Source: Sphingomonas rosea (GTDB lineage: Bacteria; Pseudomonadota; Alphaproteobacteria; Sphingomonadales; Sphingomonadaceae). From it: a stretch of DNA of 64,000 nt. A program made the position numbers and the translations under genes. Of the stretch, positions 28,558 to 37,647 are shown piece by piece. Within the stretch, counting starts at the first letter, position 1; every line of letters starts with the position of its first letter. The notes beneath the pieces are model-generated. The model worked only from the letters and a program-made list of their open reading frames with translations. It did not search any database and was not told the origin of the DNA. The stretch spans positions 124,001-188,000 of the forward strand of contig NZ_BAABBR010000001.1 of NCBI RefSeq assembly GCF_039538065.1. Reading direction: 5' to 3'.

Positions 28558-29797
28558 GCGCAGCGCGACGCGCGACGTCGAAGGTCGCTTGCCCGAGCGT
28601 GCTTCGACGTCGCTCAGCACGAACGATGCGGGCGCGAAGGGCGATCTCGCCCTCTACATCCACTGGCCGTTCTGCGTCAGCAAATGCCCTTATTGCGACT
28701 TCAACAGTCACGTCCGCGAGAGCGTCGACCAGCAGGACTGGCGCGCCGCGCTCCTCGCCGATCTGCGCCATGAGGCCGCGCTCCTTCCGGACCGCCGGCT
28801 GACCAGCATCTTCTTCGGCGGAGGAACGCCCTCGCTGATGGACCCCGGCACCGCCGCCGCGCTCATCGAGGAGGCCGGCAAGCTCTGGCCCGCGGCCGAC
28901 GACCTCGAGATCACGCTCGAGGCAAACCCCTCATCGGTCGAGGCCGCGCGCTTCGCCGACCTCGCCGCCGCCGGCGTCAACCGCCTCAGCCTCGGACTCC
29001 AGAGCCTCGACGACCGGGCCCTCGCCTTCCTCGGCCGCGCGCATTCGGTCGATGAGGGCCTCGGCGCACTCGACGTCGCGCAGCGGCAGTTCGGGCGCGT
29101 TTCCTTCGACCTCATCTATGCGCTGCCCGGCCAGACGCCCGAGGCCTGGGACGCGATGCTCGCCCGCGCCCTCGGCTTCGGCACCGGCCACCTCTCGCTC
29201 TACCAGCTGACGATCGAACCCGGCACGCGCTTCGCCGCGCTCCATGCCGCGGGCAAGTTCGCGCCGCTCGACACCGAGGCGGCGGCCGACCTGTTCGAGC
29301 TGACCGCTGAGCGCACCGCTGCCGCGGGCATTCCCGCCTACGAGATCAGCAACCACGCGCGGGCGGGCCAAGAAAGCCGCCACAACCTCACTTACTGGCG
29401 CTACGGCGACTATGCCGGGATCGGGCCGGGCGCGCACGGTCGCCGCTCGGGGCTCCGCACCGTTCGCCACCGCAAGCCCGAAAACTATCTCGCCGGGCTG
29501 GCCCGCAACGGCCACGGCATGGTCGAGGAAGCGCCCCTGTCACCGATCGAGGCCGCCGACGAGGCGCTGGTCATGGGACTTCGCCTCGCCGAGGGGATCG
29601 ACCCGCTAGCGATCGCCGAGCGCTTCGGCCTCGCCCGCCTGCTCGACGACAAGGCGGTCGCCCGATTGATCGCGAGCGGCCACCTCGTCCGCAATGGCCG
29701 CCGCCTCAGGACGACCGAGGCCGGCCGCCTCCTTCTCGACACGATCCTCGGGCTGATCGCCGACCCTCAGCCCCCGGCCGAGACCCGCTCCGCATAG
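28535..29797 (+). CDS. hemW: Radical SAM heme chaperone HemW (coproporphyrinogen oxidase-like)
   Basis: Up to 420 residues from TTG 28535. The radical SAM cluster is C47, C51 and C54 ([11 protein letters not shown]), then [10 protein letters not shown] and the C-terminal HemN-like domain. HemW binds heme and delivers it to proteins rather than oxidising coproporphyrinogen. The first 34 residues are encoded by a palindromic repeat; the only usual start codons before the core are TTG at 28535 and TTG at 28589, both within or upstream of the repeat. The N-terminal peptide [12 protein letters not shown]...STSLSTND matches the E2 linker insert. Confidence 0.9.
   Translation: MTSLVRPERSATRDVEGRLPERASTSLSTNDAGAKGDLALYIHWPFCVSKCPYCDFNSHVRESVDQQDWRAALLADLRHEAALLPDRRLTSIFFGGGTPSLMDPGTAAALIEEAGKLWPAADDLEITLEANPSSVEAARFADLAAAGVNRLSLGLQSLDDRALAFLGRAHSVDEGLGALDVAQRQFGRVSFDLIYALPGQTPEAWDAMLARALGFGTGHLSLYQLTIEPGTRFAALHAAGKFAPLDTEAAADLFELTAERTAAAGIPAYEISNHARAGQESRHNLTYWRYGDYAGIGPGAHGRRSGLRTVRHRKPENYLAGLARNGHGMVEEAPLSPIEAADEALVMGLRLAEGIDPLAIAERFGLARLLDDKAVARLIASGHLVRNGRRLRTTEAGRLLLDTILGLIADPQPPAETRSA
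28546..28625. repeat. Palindromic repeat at the rdgB-hemW junction, translated
   Basis: 80-base element with arms CGTTCGTCCTGAGCG (28546-28560) and CGCTCAGCACGAACG (28611-28625), reverse complements at 14 of 15 positions. It encodes the rdgB C-terminus in one frame and the hemW N-terminus in another. The hemW frame gives nearly the same peptide as the copy in bkdB. Confidence 0.8.
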
Positions 29798-30072
29798 GTC
29801 GACATATAGTCGGCGATCTGTGCGTCGGCGTCGCTCTCCGCCGGCTTGCGCGGCCGGCCGTTGCCGACGTCGACCGAGACCAGCGCATTGCGGAACGCGC
29901 TCATCTGTGCGGCGCAGGTCGCCTTGGCCATGCCGTCGAAATCGCCCGACGCCTTCTTCTCTTCCTGTGCCTTGGTGACGACGGTCCTGAGGCAGGCGAC
30001 GAACGCCTTCCGTTGCGCGCCGCTATCCACCGGGGCCGCGACCGCGGCGAGCCCAACCAACAACGAAAGCAT
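29767..30072 (-). CDS. Small secreted protein of unknown function
   Basis: 101 residues from ATG 30072, after GGAGCGGGGGAA; a GTG at 30087 is the longer option. It opens with a signal peptide ([17 protein letters not shown]) and continues as a helical domain with two cysteines (FVACLRTVV and [15 protein letters not shown]). I do not recognise the family. Its 3' end overlaps that of hemW by 31 bases in the opposite direction. Confidence 0.65.
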   Translation of the reverse strand: MLSLLVGLAAVAAPVDSGAQRKAFVACLRTVVTKAQEEKKASGDFDGMAKATCAAQMSAFRNALVSVDVGNGRPRKPAESDADAQIADYMSTYAERVSAGG

Positions 30073-30157
30073 TTCCCCCGCTCCCACTGTGAACTGTGAC
30101 AGCAGGATGACTCGGTCGCGGGGCGATTTCCAGCGCTTTTTGCGCCGGTGCGGAGAC

Positions 30158-31264
30158 TCAGAACCTGGTCGGCGCGGGGCTCACGAGCGAGGACCCGCCG
30201 GCGGTCACCTGGCGCACCTCGAAGGCGCGCTCGGCGACATTGTCGGGGCCGAAGCGGAAGATGCCGTCGACCCCGGCAAAGCCTTCGCGGTCGTCGATCG
30301 CCCCAAGCGGGAAGCGCCGCCCCGGCTGCCAGCCGCGCGCCGCGCGCACGCCCAGCAGCACCGCGTCATAGCCGAGGCTCGCGATCCGCGGCGGGGTCTG
30401 GCCGGAATAGCGCGCCTTGTAGCGCCCGACGAACTGCCCCCACTGTCCCTGCGTCGGCGCGGCATACCAGGCGCCCCGCAGCCGCGGCACGCTGCCGAGA
30501 TTGGCCGAGGCCCACAGCTCGGTCCCGAGGATCCGCGCCCCCGGCCGAACGCCCTGCGCCGCGAGCGCTACCGGCCGCCCGCTGTCCGCCAGCAGCACGG
30601 CATCATAGCCGCGGCTCGCGAGCCGCTGCGCCGCCGCCCTGGCATTCTCCGGCCGGTCGTAGGTCTCGACCCCGACCACCTGGCCGCCGGCACGCTGCAC
30701 CGCCACCGACATCGCCCGGGCCGAACGCTGGCCATAGGTCGAGGCCGGCACCACCGCCGCGAATCGCCGTGAACCCGTCGCGGCGGCCTGCCCGACCACC
30801 CGCGCCACCGCCTGGCTCGGCGTGAACCCGAGCACATAGACGCCCGAGGCGGCAATATCGGCGTCGTTGCTGAACGCGATCACCGGCACGCGCGCCCGCT
30901 GGGTGAGCGGGGCCACCGCGCGCACGTCGTCGGCCCGAAGCGGCCCGAGGATGAGGTCGTTGCCCGCGCCAAGCGCGCGGTTCGCCGCGGCGACCGCGCC
31001 TGCCTCGCCGGTATCGTAGACGGTCAGTTCGAACGCCTTGCTGCCGGTGTCGAACATCGCCAGTCGCGCGGCCTGCCCAAGTGCGCGGCCGACGGCCGCA
31101 TCGGGTCCTGACAATGGCACCAGCACCGCCACACGATTGGTCCGCCCGCCATCGATCGGCCCTGGTCCCGGCCGTGGCCCGGTCGCGCAGGAGGCAAGCA
31201 GCGTCGCCGCGATCCCGAGAACAAACCAACGCCGCCCTTGTGCGGCCCCGAGCGAGAATGCCAT
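30158..31264 (-). CDS. LpoA-like penicillin-binding protein activator, lipoprotein
   Basis: 368 residues from ATG 31264. Lipobox LLASC with Cys at 26, then a periplasmic-binding-protein type I fold ([47 protein letters not shown]). This matches the ABC-substrate-binding-like C-terminal half of LpoA, the outer membrane activator of PBP1A; the N-terminal TPR half is absent, as in most alphaproteobacterial forms. Possibly anchored in the outer membrane. Divergent from rsmI; the predicted starts are only about 16 bases apart. Confidence 0.85.
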   Translation of the reverse strand: MAFSLGAAQGRRWFVLGIAATLLASCATGPRPGPGPIDGGRTNRVAVLVPLSGPDAAVGRALGQAARLAMFDTGSKAFELTVYDTGEAGAVAAANRALGAGNDLILGPLRADDVRAVAPLTQRARVPVIAFSNDADIAASGVYVLGFTPSQAVARVVGQAAATGSRRFAAVVPASTYGQRSARAMSVAVQRAGGQVVGVETYDRPENARAAAQRLASRGYDAVLLADSGRPVALAAQGVRPGARILGTELWASANLGSVPRLRGAWYAAPTQGQWGQFVGRYKARYSGQTPPRIASLGYDAVLLGVRAARGWQPGRRFPLGAIDDREGFAGVDGIFRFGPDNVAERAFEVRQVTAGGSSLVSPAPTRF

Positions 31265-31280
31265 GACGTTCGAGCTTCCC

Positions 31281-32123
31281 ATGTCCATGTCCACGCCCCC
31301 GCCACCCGGCCTCTACATCGTCGCCACCCCGATCGGCAATCTCGGGGACCTGAGCCCGCGCGCCGCCGAGGTCCTGCGCGGGGCCGCGCTGGTGCTGGCC
31401 GAGGACAAGCGCGTCTCGGCCCGCCTCCTCCAGCATGCCGGCGCCGCCGTGCCCATGCGGACCTACAACGACCATAGCGACGCCGCCGACCGCGAGGCCG
31501 TGGTCGCCCGCCTCGGCACCGAGGCGATCGCGCTGGTCAGCGATGCCGGGACCCCGCTCATCAGCGACCCCGGCTACAAGCTCGTCCGCGAGGCCCGTGC
31601 CGCCGGCCACGAGGTCTTCACCATTCCCGGCCCCTGCGCCGCGGTCGCCGCGCTGACGCTCGCGGGCCTGCCCACCGACCGCTTCCTGTTCGTCGGCTTC
31701 CTCCCGCCCAAGGAAAAGGCGCGCGCCGACGCCATCGCCGAGATCGCCGCGATCCGCGCCAGCCTGATCTTCTACGAAAGCGGCCCACGCCTCGGCGCCA
31801 GCCTCGCCGCGCTCGCCGCCCAGCTCGGTCCCCGCGACGCCGCCGTCGCGCGCGAACTGACCAAGCTTCACGAGGAATGCGTCACCGGCACGCTGGCCGA
31901 GCTCGCCGCGCGCTACGCGTCGCTTTCCCCCAAGGGCGAGATCGTGGTCGTGGTCGGCCCGCCGGCTGCTGCCGCCGCGCCCGGCCCCGAGGAAATGGAC
32001 GCGGCGCTCCGCCAGGCGCTCGAGTCCGGCGAGAGCCCGAGTCGCGCCGCGGCAACAGTGGCGCTTCAACTTGGGATCAAACGGAAACTCGTCTACGATC
32101 GGGCGTTAGAGCTCGCGAAATGA
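31281..32123 (+). CDS. rsmI: 16S rRNA (cytidine(1402)-2'-O)-methyltransferase
   Basis: 280 residues from ATG 31281; an ATG at 31263 is possible but overlaps the divergent lipoprotein start. Tetrapyrrole-methylase fold: YIVATPIGNLGDLSPRA, LAEDKRVS, ALVSDAGTPLISDPGYKLV and the SAM loop FVGFLPPK. Methylates C1402 in the ribosomal P site. Followed with overlap by a secreted protein, yraN and gshB, a common alphaproteobacterial order. Confidence 0.95.
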   Translation: MSMSTPPPPGLYIVATPIGNLGDLSPRAAEVLRGAALVLAEDKRVSARLLQHAGAAVPMRTYNDHSDAADREAVVARLGTEAIALVSDAGTPLISDPGYKLVREARAAGHEVFTIPGPCAAVAALTLAGLPTDRFLFVGFLPPKEKARADAIAEIAAIRASLIFYESGPRLGASLAALAAQLGPRDAAVARELTKLHEECVTGTLAELAARYASLSPKGEIVVVVGPPAAAAAPGPEEMDAALRQALESGESPSRAAATVALQLGIKRKLVYDRALELAK

Positions 32124-32554
32124 TCATTCTTACCGCTCTCATGCTCGCTGCCGCCCCGACCCACCATGGCAAGGCGCCGGCCAAGCCCCGCCCCGCCGCC
32201 ACCCGCGTCGCCACCGTCGCGCCCAGCGAAGACTGGCTACGCGGCCTGTGGGTGTCCGACCAGGACAAGGGCGACCAGATGGAAGGCTGCGCCGCCTTCA
32301 CCGCGCTCTTCTTCCAGTCCGACGGCCATTACCTCCATGGCGAAGCCATGGGCGAATGGGCGGTCAGGAACGGCCAGCTCGTCCAGCAGCCGACCGCTTA
32401 TGCCGAAGGCGGCGGCGACGAGGAAAAGGCCGGCGAACCGGTCGCCAGCAAGCTCGTCCGCCTGTCCGAGGACCGGATGCGGATCGTCCCCGCGCTCGGC
32501 CCCTCGACGCTTTACCTGCGCTGCCCCAAGCCGGAGACCCCCGTCGCGCGCTGA
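32120..32554 (+). CDS. Exported protein of unknown function
   Basis: 144 residues from an ATG that overlaps the rsmI stop (ATGA). A short signal-like N-terminus (MIILTALMLAAAPTHH) is followed by a basic Pro/Ala stretch and a globular domain, SEDWLRGLWVSDQDKGDQM, GCAAFTALFFQSDGHYLHGEA and GPSTLYLRC. The GLWV...DGxY pattern recalls small periplasmic beta-barrel (lipocalin-like) proteins, but I cannot name a family. Confidence 0.7.
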   Translation: MIILTALMLAAAPTHHGKAPAKPRPAATRVATVAPSEDWLRGLWVSDQDKGDQMEGCAAFTALFFQSDGHYLHGEAMGEWAVRNGQLVQQPTAYAEGGGDEEKAGEPVASKLVRLSEDRMRIVPALGPSTLYLRCPKPETPVAR

Positions 32555-32561
32555 CCGGGCC

Positions 32562-32900
32562 ACGGCCGAGCGCCGCGGTCGTCAGGCCGAGGCGGTCGCC
32601 GCGACCTTTCTGCGCCTCAAGGGCTGGTCGATCCTCGGCACCCGCGTGAAGACCAAGGTCGGCGAGGTCGACCTCGTCGCGCGCCGGGGCAAGGTTCTCG
32701 CCTTCGTCGAGGTCAAGGCCCGCGCGACCGACGAGGCCGCCGACTGGTCGCTCGACCGCCACCGCCTCCGCCGCGTCGCCGATGCCGCCGCCCTGCTCCT
32801 GCCGCGCTTCCAGGGCGACGCCGAGACGGTCCGGATCGACGCCATCTTCATCGTGCCGTGGCGCGCGCCGCGCCATCTCGTCGACGTGTGGCACGGATGA
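32562..32900 (+). CDS. yraN: YraN/UPF0102 nuclease-like protein with no normal start codon
   Basis: The family sequence begins at AERRGRQAEAVAATFLRLKGW and runs through GEVDLVARRGKVLAFVEVKARATDEA, the restriction-endonuclease-like core with D, E and K in catalytic positions, to the stop at 32900, about 112 residues. At the place where an ATG would give the expected MAERRGR the codon is ACG (32562), and there is no ribosome site. The only in-frame ATG, GTG or TTG codons lie 156 bases or more upstream (ATG 32406) inside the previous gene. Either ACG is used, a long overlap is translated, or expression is lost. Confidence 0.7.
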   Translation, partial: TAERRGRQAEAVAATFLRLKGWSILGTRVKTKVGEVDLVARRGKVLAFVEVKARATDEAADWSLDRHRLRRVADAAALLLPRFQGDAETVRIDAIFIVPWRAPRHLVDVWHG

Positions 32901-32952
32901 CAGCGGAGCAGGCGGCGACTAAGGGCGTTGACCAGAATTCCCGGGAGCTTTC

Positions 32953-33903
32953 ATGACCCTCGCCGTCGCGGTCCAGATGGATCCGCTCGAACAGATCAAT
33001 ATCGCGGGCGATTCGACCTTCGCCCTGATGCTCGAAGCGCAGGCGCGCGGGCACCGCCTGTTCCATTACGCCGCCGACCAGCTGACCTACGAGGACGGCC
33101 GGCTCCGGGCGCTCGCCCGCGAGATCCGCGTGCAGCGGGTCGAGGGCGACCATTATTCGGCGCAGGACCCGGCGCCGATCGACCTCGAGGCCGACATCGA
33201 CGTCGTCCTGATGCGGCAGGATCCGCCGTTCGACATCGCCTACATCACCGCCGCGCACCTGCTCGAGCGGCTCGAAGGCAAGACGCTGGTGGTCAACGAC
33301 CCCGCCAACGTCCGCAGCGCGCCCGAGAAGATGTTCGTGCTCGACTTCGCGCGCTTCATGCCGCCGACGCTGATCACCCGCGACATGGCCGAGCTCACCG
33401 CCTTCCACGAGAAGCATGGCGAGATCGTCTTGAAGCCGCTCCACGGCAACGCCGGCGCCGCGGTGTTCCGCATCGGCCGCGACGGCTCCAACCTGCGCGC
33501 GCTCGCCGAGCTCTTTTCGGAGACCTGGCGCGAGCCGTTCATTGCCCAGGCCTTCCTTCCGGCGGTCAGCGAAGGGGACAAGCGCATCATCCTCGTCGAC
33601 GGCGAGCCGATCGGCGGAATCAACCGCGTGCCGGGCAAGGGCGAAATCCGCTCCAATCTCGCCGCCGGCGGTTCGGCGCACCAGACCGCGCTCAGCGAGC
33701 GCGAGCGCGAGATCTGCGCCGCGCTCGGGCCAGAGCTTCGCCGCCGCGGCCTCCTGTTCGTCGGGATCGACGTCATCGGCGGCATGCTGACCGAGATCAA
33801 CGTCACCTCACCCACCGGCCTCGTCGCGCTCGACAGGTTCGAAGACATCAACAGCGCGGGCCTGATCTGGGACGCCATCGAGAAGGTCGGCCAACGTGGG
33901 TGA
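32953..33903 (+). CDS. gshB: Glutathione synthetase
   Basis: 316 residues. Joins gamma-glutamylcysteine and glycine using ATP. The ATP-grasp parts are visible: MRQDPPFDIAYITAAHLLE, VVNDPANVRSAPEK, VLKPLHGNAGAAVFRI and the metal-binding end INVTSPTGLVALD. Start ATG follows GGGAG. Upstream yraN and rsmI are its usual neighbours; glutathione reductase is encoded at 45918-47264. Confidence 0.96.
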   Translation: MTLAVAVQMDPLEQINIAGDSTFALMLEAQARGHRLFHYAADQLTYEDGRLRALAREIRVQRVEGDHYSAQDPAPIDLEADIDVVLMRQDPPFDIAYITAAHLLERLEGKTLVVNDPANVRSAPEKMFVLDFARFMPPTLITRDMAELTAFHEKHGEIVLKPLHGNAGAAVFRIGRDGSNLRALAELFSETWREPFIAQAFLPAVSEGDKRIILVDGEPIGGINRVPGKGEIRSNLAAGGSAHQTALSEREREICAALGPELRRRGLLFVGIDVIGGMLTEINVTSPTGLVALDRFEDINSAGLIWDAIEKVGQRG

Positions 33904-34495
33904 CTGGGTCGTCCGGATGATCGAGCAGTCGGGCTATCTCGGCGTCGCCTTTCTCATGTTCCTCGAGACGATCTTCCCGCCGATCCCGTCGGAAGTGATC
34001 ATGTCCGTCTCGGGCGTCGCCGCGGCCAAGGGGCAGATGAGCCTCGGCTGGGCGATCGCCTCGGGCACCGCCGGCGCGATGCTCGGGAACATCGTGTGGT
34101 ATCTTGCCGCCCGCGCACTCGGGATCATCCGGTTGAAGCCCTTCATCGACCGCTACGGTCGCTGGCTGACCATGGACTGGGCCGAAGTGCAGCGCGCCGA
34201 GCGCTGGTTCCGTGCGAACGGCACCTTCTTCGTCTTCCTCGGCCGGATGCTGCCGACGGTGCGGAGCCTTGTCTCGGTCCCGGCCGGGCTCCTCAAGATG
34301 CGCTTCAAGACCTTCTTCATCGCCTCGACCATCGGCACCGCCGGCTGGACCGCCGCGCTCGCCTATGCCGGCTTCATGCTGCGCGAGCGCTTCAACGAGG
34401 TCGACGACTGGATCGGGCCGATCAGCAACGCGATCCTGGCGACGATGGTGCTCGGCTATCTGTGGCGCGTGATCCGGTTTCGCCCGGCAAACTGA
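33896..34495 (+). CDS. DedA family inner membrane protein
   Basis: 199 residues from a GTG overlapping the gshB stop. Several membrane helices and the DedA signature: FLETIFPPIPSEVIMSVSGV, a GNIVWYLAARALG segment and the conserved RMLPTVRSLVSVPAGLLKM. DedA/DTT proteins are linked to lipid scrambling and membrane potential. The convergent hairpin at 34595-34638 ends the run. Confidence 0.9.
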   Translation: MGDWVVRMIEQSGYLGVAFLMFLETIFPPIPSEVIMSVSGVAAAKGQMSLGWAIASGTAGAMLGNIVWYLAARALGIIRLKPFIDRYGRWLTMDWAEVQRAERWFRANGTFFVFLGRMLPTVRSLVSVPAGLLKMRFKTFFIASTIGTAGWTAALAYAGFMLRERFNEVDDWIGPISNAILATMVLGYLWRVIRFRPAN

Positions 34496-34594
34496 TCCGA
34501 GATGGGCATAATTGTCACCGCAAATCAGCGGCGATCTTTATCCATTTCAGTTATTTAGCGCCTTGTTAAGCGGCCGGGCCGCACTCCCTTTCAT

Positions 34595-34638
34595 GTCGAG
34601 GCGGCGGTTAATCCCCACACCAAGCCGACCGCCTCGAC
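34595..34638. terminator. Hairpin between convergent dedA and xerC
   Basis: GTCGAGGCGG (34595-34604) pairs with CCGCCTCGAC (34629-34638); the stem can extend inward through CGGTT/AAGCCG with a bulge. Suited to ending transcripts from both sides. The rest of the 34496-34657 gap is AT-richer and shows no gene. Confidence 0.55.
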
Positions 34639-34657
34639 AGTCCCCCGCCCCCCGAAC

Positions 34658-35578
34658 TCACGCCCGCGGATGCGCATGCCGATAGACGTCGAGCAGGTGC
34701 GCCGCATCGACCGCGGTGTAGATCTGGGTCGAGGACAGGCTCGCATGGCCGAGCAGTTCCTGCAGCGTCCGCAAGTCCGCTCCGCCCGCCAAGAGATGCG
34801 TCGCGAAACTGTGGCGAAGCGCATGCGGCGTCAGCTTGTCGTCGAGCCCGAGCGTCCGCCGCGCCGCCGCCACCGCCCGCCGGACCACGTCGGCGCTGAG
34901 CGGCCCGCCCCGGGCGCCGCGGAACAAGGGCTCCTGCTTGTCCAGCGGCCAGGGACATTGCGCGACATAATCGGCCACCGCCGTCGCCACCATCGGCAGC
35001 ACCGGCACCACCCGCGTCTTACCCCGCTTGCCGGTCACCCGGACCGTGCTCCCGAGCGGATGCGCGCTCGCGGCAAGCGCCAGCGCCTCGCTGATCCGCA
35101 GGCCCGACCCGTAGAGCAGCAGGAGGAGCGCCGTGTCGCGCGCCGCGATCCACGGCTGGTGCGCCAGCGCGCCCGTCTCCTCGGCCAGCGCGACCGCGTC
35201 TTCGGGCGAGGCGGGGCGTGGCAGGGTACGCGGGCGCTTCGGCGCCTGCACGCGCGGCAGCGCCGGGGGCGCCCCCTGCTGCTCGGCGGCGAACTTCAGG
35301 AACGCGCGCACCGCCGACATTTCGCGCGCGGCGGCCGACGGGCCCAGCCCCTCGCCGCGCCGCTGGGCGAGGAAGGCGCGCAGGTCCACCGCCGGAAGCG
35401 TCAGCAGCGCGGCCGGGGTGGCGACCTCGCCGCGATGCACGCCGAGGAATTCGAGCAACCGGTGCGCGGTCGCGACATAGGCGCGCGCCGTATGCGGGCT
35501 GCTCCGCCGCTCGAGACGCAGGTGATGGTCGAAGCGGGCGGCGAGCGCCCGCGCGTCGGTCAGGGGTTGAGCGTCCAC
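34658..35578 (-). CDS. xerC: Tyrosine recombinase XerC
   Basis: 306 residues from GTG 35578. All catalytic residues are present: R161 (GSGLRISEAL), K184 (TGKRGK), H252 and R255 (HALRHSF), H278 (LLGHASL) and the nucleophile Y287 (STQIYTAV). It resolves chromosome dimers at dif with XerD. Follows the DUF484 gene with a 19-base overlap, the usual arrangement for xerC, so this is the housekeeping enzyme and not an element integrase. Confidence 0.93.
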   Translation of the reverse strand: MDAQPLTDARALAARFDHHLRLERRSSPHTARAYVATAHRLLEFLGVHRGEVATPAALLTLPAVDLRAFLAQRRGEGLGPSAAAREMSAVRAFLKFAAEQQGAPPALPRVQAPKRPRTLPRPASPEDAVALAEETGALAHQPWIAARDTALLLLLYGSGLRISEALALAASAHPLGSTVRVTGKRGKTRVVPVLPMVATAVADYVAQCPWPLDKQEPLFRGARGGPLSADVVRRAVAAARRTLGLDDKLTPHALRHSFATHLLAGGADLRTLQELLGHASLSSTQIYTAVDAAHLLDVYRHAHPRA

Positions 35579-36117
35579 CGGCGCAGGATAGCGCCAAGCG
35601 TCGCGCCGAGGAACAGCAGCAGTTCCGAGCCGTGACGCCCGTCGAGCGGCTCGCTCCCGCGCTGGCCGAGCATCAGCACCGCCTCGGGAATGGCGTCGGG
35701 CATCCGGATCAGCGCCTCGGCCCCGATCAGGTCCGACGCCGGCCCGAACAGCGCATGGCCCCGCTCGACCGTCCGCAATTCCACCGGCTCCTCGCCCGCG
35801 ATCCACTGCCGGAGCAGCGCCGCCTCACAATGCTGGACGCCCGAACTGTCGATCCGGAAGCCGCGCTCCCCGACGATCAGCCCCAGCGCGACCGCGTCGA
35901 GGCCGAGGATCAGCGGCCATTCCTGCACAACGATGTGGAGGAGGTGGTCGAAGTCGGTCGCTTCCATCGCGGCGAGCACCGCGCGGTGGATCGCCGCGAC
36001 CGCCCCCGACTGGCCGCGGGCGAAGGCGAGCAAGTCTTCACGCGCCTCCTCGGCGGCCTCGGCCCGCGCCCGCAAACGTGCCAGCGCATGGTCCTCGAAG
36101 GAGAGGATCTGTCCCAT
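35560..36117 (-). CDS. DUF484 family protein
   Basis: 185 residues from ATG 36117 (MGQILSFEDHALARLRARAE). A helical N-terminus leads to a GAF-like domain (DHLLHIVVQEWPLILGLDAV, ALFGPASDLIGAEALI, AVLMLGQRGSEPLDGR). DUF484 proteins sit upstream of xerC in many proteobacteria; the function is not established. Confidence 0.85.
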   Translation of the reverse strand: MGQILSFEDHALARLRARAEAAEEAREDLLAFARGQSGAVAAIHRAVLAAMEATDFDHLLHIVVQEWPLILGLDAVALGLIVGERGFRIDSSGVQHCEAALLRQWIAGEEPVELRTVERGHALFGPASDLIGAEALIRMPDAIPEAVLMLGQRGSEPLDGRHGSELLLFLGATLGAILRRWTLNP

Positions 36118-36167
36118 GCCAGCAATTGTATAAGCCAAAGGGTTAACGTCCAGTGGCCTCCGGATCG

Positions 36168-36821
36168 TCAGCCGATCTTCTGGCCGGTCGCTTCCCAGTC
36201 CTTGAGGAAGGCGGCGATGCCCTTGTCGGTCAGCGGGTGGTTGAACAGCTGCTTGATGACCGACGGCGGCGCGGTCATCACGTCGGCGCCGAGCTTGGCG
36301 CTCTCGTGGACGTGGATCGGGTTGCGGACGCTCGCCACCAGGATCTCGGTGCCGAAGTCGTAATTGTCGTAGATCATCCGGATGTCGGCGATCAGTTCCA
36401 TCCCCGGATAGCCGACGTCGTCGTGGCGGCCGACGAACGGCGACACGAAGCTCGCCCCCGCCTTGGCCGCGAGCAGCGCCTGGTTGGCCGAGAAGCACAG
36501 GGTCACGTTGACCATCGTGCCGTCGCTGGTCAGCGCCTTGCAGGTCTTGAGGCCGTCGAGCGTCAGCGGCACCTTGATCGTGATGTTGTCGGCGATCTTC
36601 CGCAGGACCTCGGCCTCGCGCATCATCTCGGCATGGTCGAGCGCGACCACCTCGGCCGAGACCGGACCCGGGCAGATCTTCGCGATTTCGGTCACGGTCT
36701 CGATGAAATCGCCGCCCGACTTCTTCACCAGGCTCGGATTGGTGGTCACCCCGTCGAGGAGGCCCGTGTCCATCAGCTCGCGGATGTCGGCGATGTCGGC
36801 GGTGTCGGCGAAGAACTTCAT
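36168..36821 (-). CDS. Transaldolase / fructose-6-phosphate aldolase family protein
   Basis: 217 residues from [10 protein letters not shown]; a GTG three codons upstream (36830) is closer to the AAGGA site, so the start is uncertain. Small transaldolase of the FSA/TalC type. The Schiff-base lysine is K83 in [20 protein letters not shown] and [11 protein letters not shown] are conserved. Links pentose phosphates and glycolysis, or makes fructose 6-phosphate by aldol addition; the two are hard to tell apart by sequence. Confidence 0.92.
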   Translation of the reverse strand: MKFFADTADIADIRELMDTGLLDGVTTNPSLVKKSGGDFIETVTEIAKICPGPVSAEVVALDHAEMMREAEVLRKIADNITIKVPLTLDGLKTCKALTSDGTMVNVTLCFSANQALLAAKAGASFVSPFVGRHDDVGYPGMELIADIRMIYDNYDFGTEILVASVRNPIHVHESAKLGADVMTAPPSVIKQLFNHPLTDKGIAAFLKDWEATGQKIG

Positions 36822-36884
36822 GGGGTGCACATGTCCTTGGGGCTACGGTTGCCCTCCGCTTAGCGGCACGGCACAACAGCGTCC

Positions 36885-37643
36885 ATGACAACCCACGTTC
36901 TCGTCGAGCGCCGCGGCGCGCAGCTCCGGATCCTCCTCAACCGGCCCGAGCGGCGCAACGCGATCACCGTCGCCATGTATGCCGCCATGGCCGATGCGGT
37001 CGCCTCGGCGCAGGACGACGAGAGCATTCGCGTCATCACGCTTGAGGGCGCGGGCGTCGATTTCACCGGCGGCAACGACCTCGCCGACTTCATGGCCGAG
37101 ATGCCGCAGGACGGGCAGACCGACATCCCGGTCTGGCGGCTCCTGAAGGCGCTAGCGACCAACCGGGTCCCGCTGGTCGCGGCGGTCCACGGCAATGCCA
37201 TCGGCATCGGCACCACCATGCTGTTCCACTGCGACCTCGTCGTCGCCGCTGACGGCACCCGTTTCAAGATGCCCTTCACCGAGCTCGGCCTCGTCCCCGA
37301 GGCGGCGAGTTCGCTGATCCTCCCGCGCATGGCGGGCCGCCAGCTCGCGGCCAAATATCTGCTGCTGGGCGAGGCGTTCGGGGTCGAGGAAGCGGAGCGC
37401 TTCGGCCTCGTCACCCACCGCGCCTCGGCCGAGACCCTCGACGAGACGCTCGCCGCCGTCGTCCAGACCCTCCTCGCCCGCCCCCCGCAGGCGCTTCGCC
37501 TCACCCAGCGGCTGCTGCGCGGTACCGCGCACGACGAGGTGCTCGAGCGGATGGACTGGGAGAACGGCCATTTCTCCGAGCGCCTGACCTCCGACGAGGT
37601 CCGCCAACAGATCATGGCCTTCTTCGCGGCGCGGGGCCGCTAG
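36885..37643 (+). CDS. Enoyl-CoA hydratase/isomerase family protein (crotonase)
   Basis: 252 residues. The oxyanion hole lies in FTGGNDLADFM and VHGNAIGIGTTM. The first catalytic Glu of true crotonases is absent (GIGTTM), while E139 in ELGLVPEAASSLILPRM is kept; that is the pattern of ECI2/PECI-type delta3,delta2-enoyl-CoA isomerases. An isomerase role in fatty acid beta-oxidation is therefore more likely than hydration. Divergent from the transaldolase gene. Confidence 0.88.
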   Translation: MTTHVLVERRGAQLRILLNRPERRNAITVAMYAAMADAVASAQDDESIRVITLEGAGVDFTGGNDLADFMAEMPQDGQTDIPVWRLLKALATNRVPLVAAVHGNAIGIGTTMLFHCDLVVAADGTRFKMPFTELGLVPEAASSLILPRMAGRQLAAKYLLLGEAFGVEEAERFGLVTHRASAETLDETLAAVVQTLLARPPQALRLTQRLLRGTAHDEVLERMDWENGHFSERLTSDEVRQQIMAFFAARGR

Positions 37644-37647
37644 GCGC

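Noticed and set aside
31038-31262. A longer start for rsmI.
   Set aside because: The extra part is antisense to the LpoA-like lipoprotein and is not part of the methyltransferase fold.
34658-35578. xerC as the integrase of a mobile element.
   Set aside because: It has the DUF484-xerC order and family length of the housekeeping recombinase, with no att repeats or cargo nearby; the phage-like module is 20 kb away.
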